7,502 nt of DNA, taken from positions 1 through 7,502 of the forward strand of contig JAJFLD010000085.1 of NCBI GenBank assembly GCA_021772875.1, read 5' to 3'. Made by a program: the position numbers and the translations under genes. The DNA comes from Ghiorsea sp. Lineage in GTDB: Bacteria; Pseudomonadota; Zetaproteobacteria; Mariprofundales; Mariprofundaceae. The notes beneath the pieces were generated by a model, which was given only the letters and a program-made list of their open reading frames with translations, was not told the DNA's origin and did not search any database. This document shows positions 1-6,963 of the stretch, piece after piece. Each line of letters begins with the position of its first letter. Position 1 is the stretch's first letter.

Positions 1-6
1 CTATGT

Positions 7-3000
7 TTATTTTAGCATATCCTCAAGACTATTTTGGTCAAATTTGAAGCGGAACCGCATATACATGCCTTCTTTTGAGTATTCAGCGGCAGTAAAATCT
101 TGATCGTAGAAACCAACAAAGTTATAGCCCATACTTAACCAGAAGTTATCAAACATATTATAACCTACAGCCAAACCTGCATTGGGTTGGTAGTTATGCA
201 AATGGCGAACACGAAGGGCTGCAGCTTGCAAAGTTAAATCCCAATCATCATTCACATCATAAATCAATTGCGTACCAAGCAGGTCTGTCAAACCAGACCA
301 TGAATCTGAACCAATCGTTTCATTCGAAAGTTTAACGCCGTGATTAAAACGCAATTGCCAAGCTTCTGTCGTCTGCCAGTTTGCAGTTAGGTTATTGATA
401 TAACGCAAACTTCTCATATTCACTGCCGAACCTGTTTGTTCGCTGCGTCTAACGTCAAAACGGTTTAACAATACAAGTTTGTCATACGATGGACGCCATG
501 CAGCTCGCAAAGAAGCATCTGAAGTTAAGTTTAATTCGCCTATGCTTAACACATCTTTCTGCCAACGAAGTGTGAATTGTGTAACTAGGTTTTCAAACAG
601 CGAACCCTGCAAACCTAGGCTAGCAGCCCGATGTTTGCTTAAAACACTGGTGCGGTACTCCAAACGGTTTGTCCAAATCCACTCGCCAGGACGGTAATCT
701 GCACCCACTGAATAAGCTGTGAAATCCTCACCACCAGTGGCAATAGGAGCATTTAAGTTTAGTTGTACAGGTGTTGTTTTGGTTAATGTTTTGCTGTGAT
801 CAATGCTTGCGCTAAAACTTAGTGCTTCGTCAATTTTCCATGTTTGCAACAAACCTGCATTGGCAAAGCTGCGTTTGCCGTCTTCGCCCAATTGCTGCTC
901 ATAACTTGTAGCCATGCGTGCGCCATTCCATGGTTGTGTATTCACACCCAAACGCGTTGAAGAAGTATTTTGAGCCTGTCCTCGTGTCCATTCTTGCGTT
1001 GCAACCAAGCTGGTTGTTGCTGTGATACGATAATCAGCACCAATGCCTGTGCGGCTAGGGAAATCAATGCCATTGTTCTTCGACAATGCTTCCTCATGAT
1101 CTGCTCTCACCGATAAACGATTACTTAATTGTTTGGTAGCACCAACACTACCAAGTGTAGAGCCTGTTGATTTACCTGTGCCATCGACATCGCGGTTGAC
1201 GCGCACACCACCGCGCACATCTAATGTTTCTAGGCGTTTATTATATTGTAAGCTTGCCATATCCCGTGTTGCACCCGTATTGGATACTTTCTGACGGAAG
1301 GTTTCTCCATTCAAGCTCGTATCATCATCCAAGCGATACTGCCCATCAGCACCAACTTTTATGGTTGAATTCTCACTTAACAATTGTTGCCCTAAACCAA
1401 AGTTATCATCTTGACTACGAGCGTAGGCTGTACCACTCATTTGTTCTTCAGCCAAACGCGCTTCAACTTTCCAAGCTGTCCCTGTGATTTTATTATTCAC
1501 ACTTGTGGCAGCTTCAGCACGTACTTCAACCTTATCTGTGAGCTGAATTTTTGCGTCAGCACCCGTTAAGGTATTGCTACCAGCCAAGCGCCCTTCAGAA
1601 ACAAATGTCCCACCTACTTCCACATTGTCAGTTGGTTTGACATATACGCGACCACCAGCCGTTGTAAATTGATCTGCCGCCGCATCATCAGATTCATATT
1701 CAACACGAATCATAATAGGATTAAGATTTGTATCTTTACTCAAGACGGGCTGTTTAAACCAAATCGTACCTAAAACATAATCAATATCATAATCAAGATA
1801 ACGTGTAAGTTGAATAGAACTTAAAATAACTTCACTCTTAAAACGATCCACTGTTTCAATGCGAATAGTTTCAGTATTGGTGAGTATGTTTTTCCGACTT
1901 AAATGGTACAAACCGCTGGTGCCATCACCACGTATATCATCATGTACCATCGTTTGACTGGTTTGAGTTGCAAATGCTGTGAAACCTATATCATCTTCGT
2001 GCAATTCAGCTTTCACACCTGTAAAAGCACGCGAATAACGGGTTAATTCTGTGGTGCTCAACCCCGTATTATAATCACCAAAAAGAGCATAAAAAGTATC
2101 TCTCTCAATTTTAACGTATAATTTTTTGCTGCTTGAAGCATCAAATTGCTGCTGGGTTGTATCACCATAAACGGTGTACATGGAAGTGGGGTCGATATCA
2201 CCAAAACGACTATTCTGTTCGCCTTGTGGTTTTTTAATGGTGTCATAGGCTAAAGTTAATAAAAACTCGCCCGCCACTTTACCTTTGGCATAAAAGGCAA
2301 CGCGGCCATCTTGATAATAACCATCTTTTTCATTTGCTTGCGTAATCGGCTGCACAGCGCCTGAAAGCTTATTGTAGCCAACAGTACCTTCACCAAAACC
2401 TACTAAAATCCAATCACGTACTTCAGGCTTGATATATAACTCAACTGTTTCTTGCACATCATTATAACCAAGCACAATACGATGCGTACCACTGGAAGTA
2501 ACCGGTGCTAATTCAACCCAGCCTTCTTTACTTACATGTACGCCTTGCGACACTTCTTGGGCAACCAGTGGCACTTCTGTATTGATGGTTGATACCAAAT
2601 CACCACCAAGTTGTTTTAATTCAAGCGAGCCATTAATCACGACACCGCGATTATCAATCACTTCTAATTTAAAACGTACAGGTGTTTTACCATCAGCAAC
2701 ATTATGACCACTATCAACCAGCTTAATTCTAGCAATTTTCCCTGTTCTAACGACGCTGACAGTTTCCTCATAGCGCGCATTACCAAATGAATCTAACCCT
2801 TTTAATTGCAAGGTATGTTTGCCTGGTTCACCAAAATCTACCCCAACATAAGTATAAGTGGTCAGTCCTGTTTTAGGATCTTCCGATTTAAAACCAATGC
2901 GGTCTGGAGAAATGACTTTACCATCGACAGTAAGCTCCGCTTTCAAATTGGAATTCAAAACCGTACGCACAGCAGCTATAGTGTTGGGCAGGCTCATTTC

Positions 3001-5634
3001 CGCTGATGGTGAAAGTATGCCAATTTTTTTCACGACTTCTTTGGGTGCTTCAACTTTTTCTATAGCATCCCAATTGCCAAGTGCTTCGCCTTTAGCCGCA
3101 GCCACTTTATCTTGTAATTCAAAAGAAAAATCATGCATCACTTTATCAGCACGAATTTTAAGAATAACGCGGCGATTTAATTCTCTGCCTTTGGCTGTAA
3201 TATTATCAGCAATAGGTTCGAGTTCACCTTTGCCAATCGCGTGCACAATTGTAGGATCCAGATGTAGATTTTCTTGGAAATATTTAGCAATATAATCTGC
3301 CCTCGCTTGCGACAAGACCATATTGTTTGCAAATTCATCTCTATGGTTTTTAGCAATCGGGATGTTATTGGTATGCCCTTCTACAATAAGTTCGCGTACC
3401 ACAAGACCATCCAAAGAATGGAGCAGTGTATTTAATTTTAGCTTCTCTTCTTCGGGCAACACTGCCTTACGGTTTTTAAACTTCACATTCAAAGCAAACG
3501 ACTGCTGATCATGGGTTACGGTAAGAGTATCTTGAATATTAAGTTGTGCTAATCCTGTACGCCCTTTTTCTGTCCCTGGTGAAACAAATCTCGCGTAAGC
3601 AGTAGCTTGTTTCAAACCACTCTCACCATTGCCACGCATGGCCAAGCGGATATGCTGTGTAGCTTTTGCCGTATCTAAAGGCCAACTTAATCCAACAAGT
3701 GTCACTTCAGGCTCTTTAGGTTTACCATCAACCAAAGCAGTGCCCTCAACATATGTCCAACCTTTGGGTAGCATATAAAACCCTGTAAGTTGAGAAAGTT
3801 TGATCTCATCACCATGTGCGACATCCACATCAGCCCAAACCAAACCATCAACTTCACTCAAAACATGCTTAACAGTTACTGGTGTTTTCTCAGGTGCTCT
3901 ATGAATCACACGGAAGTTTGCTCGAACCAAACCACCTGGATTGACCTCTGCAAACTGCGAGTAATCATTATCTGAGAAACGCGTCTGGGTCAAGGCAACT
4001 GCTTGGTAACGCTGATGCAATGTAATTCTATCCATTTGCAAAACATGCGTACCAAGACGAACACTATCAAAATGATAGCGACCATCTTGATCCGTTACAG
4101 CACTACGTCCATCTTCCATAAAGATACGAACACCAGCCACACCAGCCTCGCCTTTATCCTGAATTTCATTCATATCTTCATCAATAAATACAGTACCTAC
4201 AATAAAACCACGATCACGAATCAAGTCTTCACGCACCAATACCGTTGCTTTGGCAACATTAGATTGCACAGGGCTACCACCCATGGTGCCTGCAGCAATC
4301 GCAATATTTTCCGATGCTCCAAGTTTTGCATTGGAGCCCACTACTGTTGTATAGGATAGTTTTACAGCCGTTGCTGGCGGTACAACACCAATATTAAAGG
4401 TTAATTTACGCCCATCTGCTTGTATGATCGGATCTGCAACAGCAACGCCATCTAGCTTAGTGGAGCCTGGTTGGTAACGGAATCCAAGCGGCAGGTTATC
4501 ACTTACACTTGAAGCACTTGATGGTGAAGTTAAATGGACATTTTCAATACTAATATTATACAAAACCCTATCACCAATAGCTGCATAAGGTGTGGGTGTG
4601 GTTTTTTGTACAAATAAATTCACACCTTTGGCATCCAATGGCAAATCAATATGCAATGGTGGCCCAGCTTGAATGGTAAAATTCGCACCCCTGGAGCCCG
4701 CAATTAACGCATATGGCGCTGTGGGTAATGCTTGAATCGCAGCATCGGTTGCTTGCGATGGGAAATTATATCCCACAGGTGGTGTAACTTGTAAGGTATA
4801 ATCACCCAAATTCAAAAATGGGAATCGATATTTACCTGGCTCAAAAGTATACACCGCACCTGATGCATCAGTAACCGAACCACCAGAGATGATAGTAGAT
4901 GGGAAAATACTTACACCATCATCGCCAAAGACTGTAGCGGGTAAACCTGTCGCCACATTAACAATAGTAATAGTAGCGCCATCGATCGGCACACCACTTG
5001 CCGAATCAAATACAATACCAAACGGATCCACAAGTGCAGCTGCCGCAACAGTTGTTACTGCATCCAAAGGATCGGTGTAAGTTGCAACAATTTTTGATGC
5101 TACGCTTACAGACAAAACACCATTGGCAGGTGTAGCCGCAAGGCTCCGTGTTGAAGGAATATTACCAAGGAAAATACCTGTGTTTGGGCCAGTCTCAGTA
5201 AGCACGATGGTTTCAGTGTCGCCACTAACAGAATCATTTAAAGTAATAGTGACGGTTTGGATGGTGGTAGGATCTGTATTTTGATCCATATCACCAACTT
5301 GAATATAAATCATTTGTCCTGCGTGATAAACATCTGCAGGGGTATAAGCGTTGGTTACACTATTAAGATGCAGGAAGGTAATCACTGCAGGTGTACGGGC
5401 AACAGAAGGTGTAACGGTAACTGTATTTGAAGCTTGATTTGTAACCGCCGAACTGCTGAAGAAGGCTACATTTGTAATGGTTTGAGGTGCTAAAAAAGCA
5501 GCATGCGCCGCTGTCGCACTGGCTAACAAGATCATACTTGTCCATCCAGCACGACAAACAACACGCGATGATGCAACACTGGCTAAGCAGTGCTGTATCA
5601 TTCGCATGCCGAAACGGCGTAAGCTTTTTATCAC
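7..5634 (-). CDS. Giant outer-membrane protein: Ig-like/DUF11/SdrD_B modules, OmpA domain, C-terminal beta-barrel
   Basis: The 1875-residue protein starts at GTG (5634-5632) and ends at TAA (9-7). Residues 1-45 are a signal peptide with a long basic N-region, hydrophobic core at about 33-43 and cleavage after AHA. Next come a beta-sandwich at about 98-190 with a calcium-type loop (DMDQNTD, 115-121), a Cna-B/carboxypeptidase-regulatory-like module (203-325), a DUF11 domain (335-466), an SdrD_B module (476-575, Asp485, Asp487, Asn489, Asp493, Glu496) and a DUF11-like segment (580-705). An OmpA/MotB-type peptidoglycan-binding domain follows (713-828; GHTNN 753-757, LSQAR 774-778, NRRV 820-823). 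Two further Ig- or invasin-like segments span about 870-1070. Residues 1075-1875 are alternating amphipathic strands of an outer-membrane barrel, ending YMRFRFKF shortly before the C-terminus. The mature chain has no cysteine. I recognise this as a recurrent domain architecture of unknown function. The domain order implies a large periplasmic part tied to peptidoglycan. Transport, secretion and envelope-scaffold roles are all open. ATG codons at residues 10, 12 and 34 are alternative starts with no better ribosome-binding site. Confidence 0.9.
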   Translation of the reverse strand: MIKSLRRFGMRMIQHCLASVASSRVVCRAGWTSMILLASATAAHAAFLAPQTITNVAFFSSSAVTNQASNTVTVTPSVARTPAVITFLHLNSVTNAYTPADVYHAGQMIYIQVGDMDQNTDPTTIQTVTITLNDSVSGDTETIVLTETGPNTGIFLGNIPSTRSLAATPANGVLSVSVASKIVATYTDPLDAVTTVAAAALVDPFGIVFDSASGVPIDGATITIVNVATGLPATVFGDDGVSIFPSTIISGGSVTDASGAVYTFEPGKYRFPFLNLGDYTLQVTPPVGYNFPSQATDAAIQALPTAPYALIAGSRGANFTIQAGPPLHIDLPLDAKGVNLFVQKTTPTPYAAIGDRVLYNISIENVHLTSPSSASSVSDNLPLGFRYQPGSTKLDGVAVADPIIQADGRKLTFNIGVVPPATAVKLSYTTVVGSNAKLGASENIAIAAGTMGGSPVQSNVAKATVLVREDLIRDRGFIVGTVFIDEDMNEIQDKGEAGVAGVRIFMEDGRSAVTDQDGRYHFDSVRLGTHVLQMDRITLHQRYQAVALTQTRFSDNDYSQFAEVNPGGLVRANFRVIHRAPEKTPVTVKHVLSEVDGLVWADVDVAHGDEIKLSQLTGFYMLPKGWTYVEGTALVDGKPKEPEVTLVGLSWPLDTAKATQHIRLAMRGNGESGLKQATAYARFVSPGTEKGRTGLAQLNIQDTLTVTHDQQSFALNVKFKNRKAVLPEEEKLKLNTLLHSLDGLVVRELIVEGHTNNIPIAKNHRDEFANNMVLSQARADYIAKYFQENLHLDPTIVHAIGKGELEPIADNITAKGRELNRRVILKIRADKVMHDFSFELQDKVAAAKGEALGNWDAIEKVEAPKEVVKKIGILSPSAEMSLPNTIAAVRTVLNSNLKAELTVDGKVISPDRIGFKSEDPKTGLTTYTYVGVDFGEPGKHTLQLKGLDSFGNARYEETVSVVRTGKIARIKLVDSGHNVADGKTPVRFKLEVIDNRGVVINGSLELKQLGGDLVSTINTEVPLVAQEVSQGVHVSKEGWVELAPVTSSGTHRIVLGYNDVQETVELYIKPEVRDWILVGFGEGTVGYNKLSGAVQPITQANEKDGYYQDGRVAFYAKGKVAGEFLLTLAYDTIKKPQGEQNSRFGDIDPTSMYTVYGDTTQQQFDASSSKKLYVKIERDTFYALFGDYNTGLSTTELTRYSRAFTGVKAELHEDDIGFTAFATQTSQTMVHDDIRGDGTSGLYHLSRKNILTNTETIRIETVDRFKSEVILSSIQLTRYLDYDIDYVLGTIWFKQPVLSKDTNLNPIMIRVEYESDDAAADQFTTAGGRVYVKPTDNVEVGGTFVSEGRLAGSNTLTGADAKIQLTDKVEVRAEAATSVNNKITGTAWKVEARLAEEQMSGTAYARSQDDNFGLGQQLLSENSTIKVGADGQYRLDDDTSLNGETFRQKVSNTGATRDMASLQYNKRLETLDVRGGVRVNRDVDGTGKSTGSTLGSVGATKQLSNRLSVRADHEEALSKNNGIDFPSRTGIGADYRITATTSLVATQEWTRGQAQNTSSTRLGVNTQPWNGARMATSYEQQLGEDGKRSFANAGLLQTWKIDEALSFSASIDHSKTLTKTTPVQLNLNAPIATGGEDFTAYSVGADYRPGEWIWTNRLEYRTSVLSKHRAASLGLQGSLFENLVTQFTLRWQKDVLSIGELNLTSDASLRAAWRPSYDKLVLLNRFDVRRSEQTGSAVNMRSLRYINNLTANWQTTEAWQLRFNHGVKLSNETIGSDSWSGLTDLLGTQLIYDVNDDWDLTLQAAALRVRHLHNYQPNAGLAVGYNMFDNFWLSMGYNFVGFYDQDFTAAEYSKEGMYMRFRFKFDQNSLEDMLK

Positions 5635-5644
5635 GTTAAAACGT
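5633..5644 (-). promoter_or_regulatory. Small palindrome overlapping the GTG start of the giant gene
   Basis: The minus strand reads ACGTTTTAACGT across the 11-base gap, and its last two bases are the first two of the GTG start codon. The RNA could form four pairs around UUUA, partly hiding the start. The only Shine-Dalgarno-like sequence nearby is AAGACG (5647-5642), seven bases before GTG and matching four of six consensus positions. A start that is weak by itself and freed by ribosomes finishing the preceding gene would fit, but the stem is small and may be chance. Confidence 0.2.
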
Positions 5645-5645
5645 C

Positions 5646-6845
5646 TTAATCAATTGTTACTTGGAAAGTAACAGTAGCCGAACCATTTGCAGCAATTGTT
5701 CCTGCTGCAGCTGCTGGGCTATTCACTGCCATGCCACCAATCAGCGGTAATGTTGAAAGTGCACCATCTGCAACTGCCGCACCATTCAATGTTGTAGACA
5801 ATGGTACATACGTTGTAAACACTGGCACTGTATCGGCAAGTGATGCACCTGTTGCATTACCCAAACCTGTGCCTTCAGTTGCAACTAATTTGTATTCAAG
5901 CACATCGCCTGATTGACCTGATGCTGTAGCACCGAACGGGCCTAAAGCACCCCCTTGAGTCAAATTGCGAACCTGTTTAACCAAAGCTACGTTTGGTGAA
6001 AGTACAGTTGTGATCGTTTGATTGTTGCTACCCGTGCTTGTTGCACCAGCGCCTGTAGCATAAGCAACCACTGCACCACCAACACCTTGTGTAACTGCTG
6101 TAGTTGCACCAGTAAGATTCACAGTGTGAGTACCGTTTGTGCCAAGGGCTGCAGGTGTAGATGCAGTGACCACAGTTGTGAACGTTTGTTGTTCACCAAC
6201 TTGAGTACCCGCAACAATAGCGCCGACTGCGATTACAGGTGCCGCACCAACAGGTGTCACTGTAATCACAGTGTTCACTTCAGGTGTAGTTACTGCACCA
6301 GCAGTGCTTGCAGGTGTACCTGCTGCAATACCACCAACATTAATGGTATAAAGATTACCACCAATATTAATCGTATCATTGGCAGCAAAGTTCACTTCAG
6401 AGCCAGCTGGAATAACGATGGTATTGGCAACAGTGTTTGCAGCCGTCGTAATAGAACCACCTAATATTAAGCTAGTTGCATTTGTTGCAGTGCCATTCAC
6501 GTTTAAAGTAGGTACACCTGCAACACCAACATCTGCACTGTTAGCAGCAAAGGTGAATGTATCCGCACCATTGGCATTATTTCGCACAGTATAGATGTAA
6601 GTAGCATTTTGTCCGCCATTTACAGATTGTGCTACTGAATCCACAGTAATGGTAGGTGCAGTTGCGATTGTATTCACAGACACATCCACCGATGCAGTTA
6701 CTGTACCACCTGTAAAGGTAAGTGTTGCAGCATTATGAATACTTGCGCCACCTGCCGTTACGATAGCGTGTGCTGTGCCACTTGCTGCAATAAGCAACAA
6801 AGACGCAGATACAGCCAGCATTCCCTTTTTAAATATGTTTTTCAT
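5646..6845 (-). CDS. Small secreted DUF11-type beta-sandwich protein
   Basis: This complete 399-residue protein carries a classic Sec signal peptide: Lys at 2, 6 and 7, a hydrophobic stretch around 9-22, and a signal peptidase I site after AHA at 25-27. No lipobox, LPXTG or PEP-CTERM tail is visible, so the mature protein should be periplasmic, extracellular or bound to the surface by contact. The mature chain shows three beta-rich parts: about 28-110 (DUF11-like, with TYIYTVRNNANGADTFTF), a Gly/Ala/Asn/Thr-rich middle at 110-200, and 200-399, which ends in a DUF11 domain (GDVLEYKLVATEG, then LADTVPVFTTYVPLSTTLNG, then VTFQVTID). It has no cysteine, about 14 acidic residues and 4 basic ones after cleavage, and no Lys between 28 and 289. 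The last 190 residues align with the upstream partial gene. The start is set by a strong Shine-Dalgarno sequence. The next gene begins 11 bases after the TAA stop. A role as structural or adhesive envelope protein, or as partner of the giant protein, is inference. Confidence 0.9.
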   Translation of the reverse strand: MKNIFKKGMLAVSASLLLIAASGTAHAIVTAGGASIHNAATLTFTGGTVTASVDVSVNTIATAPTITVDSVAQSVNGGQNATYIYTVRNNANGADTFTFAANSADVGVAGVPTLNVNGTATNATSLILGGSITTAANTVANTIVIPAGSEVNFAANDTINIGGNLYTINVGGIAAGTPASTAGAVTTPEVNTVITVTPVGAAPVIAVGAIVAGTQVGEQQTFTTVVTASTPAALGTNGTHTVNLTGATTAVTQGVGGAVVAYATGAGATSTGSNNQTITTVLSPNVALVKQVRNLTQGGALGPFGATASGQSGDVLEYKLVATEGTGLGNATGASLADTVPVFTTYVPLSTTLNGAAVADGALSTLPLIGGMAVNSPAAAAGTIAANGSATVTFQVTID

Positions 6846-6850
6846 TTTTT

Positions 6851-6858
6851 ACTCCTTA
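6851..6858 (-). promoter_or_regulatory. Strong Shine-Dalgarno sequence of the 399-residue gene
   Basis: The minus strand reads TAAGGAGT, followed by AAAAA and the ATG at 6845-6843. It is a near-perfect match to the anti-Shine-Dalgarno sequence, with a five-base spacer. It fixes the start, because the protein then begins with a well-formed signal peptide. Confidence 0.85.
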
Positions 6859-6876
6859 CCCTTTTATGCTAAAGGG
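6859..6876 (-). promoter_or_regulatory. Short hairpin just upstream of the ribosome-binding site
   Basis: On the minus strand CCCTTT and AAAGGG form a perfect six-pair stem around a six-base loop. The stem ends directly beside the Shine-Dalgarno sequence TAAGGAGT. It is short and A-U rich on one side, so it is probably only marginally stable; it may help keep the ribosome-binding site open or mark a processing site. It could also be chance. Confidence 0.25.
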
Positions 6877-6886
6877 ATTCACCTAA

Positions 6887-6955
6887 ATACTCACACAAGC
6901 ACAGGTCAACCACCAAAACCAACCAGTGATTGAAGTCCTGCACTTGTGCAAACAT
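6887..6955 (-). promoter_or_regulatory. Long intercistronic RNA hairpin (19 consecutive pairs including G-U)
   Basis: Read as minus-strand RNA, 6955-6937 pairs with 6887-6905 without a bulge: 13 Watson-Crick and 6 G-U pairs, around a 31-base loop. The core is CACAAGUGCAGG facing CCUGUGCUUGUG, with two adjacent wobble pairs in the middle. On the plus strand the six wobbles become C/A mismatches, so the structure belongs to the minus transcript, the coding direction of all three genes. The loop contains a further small hairpin (6932-6920, five pairs around ACU). The pairing was found by eye; no folding energy was computed. Plausible roles are stabilising or separating the mRNAs of the flanking genes. 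Confidence 0.45.
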
Positions 6956-6963
6956 ATTTTTCA

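Larger units (their letters stand above)
6846..6963 (-). other. Structured intercistronic region between the two DUF11 genes
   Basis: These 118 bases contain no gene. In the minus-sense RNA they hold a long hairpin (6955-6887), a short hairpin (6876-6859) and the Shine-Dalgarno sequence of the next gene. No Rho-independent terminator is seen, because the long stem is followed only by UUUAGG and the short one by no U tract. A weak promoter-like pair exists on the minus strand: TTGACC at 6909-6904 and TATTTA at 6889-6884. Its spacer is only 14 bases, so I do not call it as a promoter. The region most likely transmits transcription from the upstream gene and may be a site of mRNA processing or stabilisation. 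Confidence 0.5.

Noticed and set aside
2858..3295. Plus-strand open frame of 145 codons opposite the OmpA region of the giant gene
   Set aside because: It is antisense to well-supported domain sequence, shows no recognisable domain and no convincing ribosome-binding site; other shorter plus-strand frames opposite this gene were dropped for the same reason.
6018..6464. Plus-strand open frame of 148 codons opposite the small secreted gene
   Set aside because: Its translation is rich in Cys, Ser and Thr without a domain, it lies wholly antisense to a gene with signal peptide, ribosome-binding site and domain matches, and it is explained by the biased Ala/Thr/Val codons of that gene.
5700..6700. 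Possible DNA tandem repeat array in the small secreted gene
   Set aside because: The repeated look (GCACCA, ACTGTA, GGTGTA) comes from Ala/Thr/Val/Gly-rich low-complexity coding sequence; I could find no fixed repeat unit.
6884..6909. Minus-strand promoter TTGACC / TATTTA before the 399-residue gene
   Set aside because: The spacer is 14 bases instead of about 17, and the hexamer at the proper distance (TTAGGT) is poor. Both boxes also lie in or next to the arm of the long hairpin, so the resemblance may be incidental.
6939..6950. Palindrome TGCACTTGTGCA as an operator site
   Set aside because: The two-base centre and single occurrence give no support for a regulator site, and most of it is one arm of the longer hairpin.
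6887..6955. Rho-independent terminator after the partial DUF11 gene
   Set aside because: The stem is long, but its loop is large, six of its pairs are G-U and no run of U follows on the minus strand.
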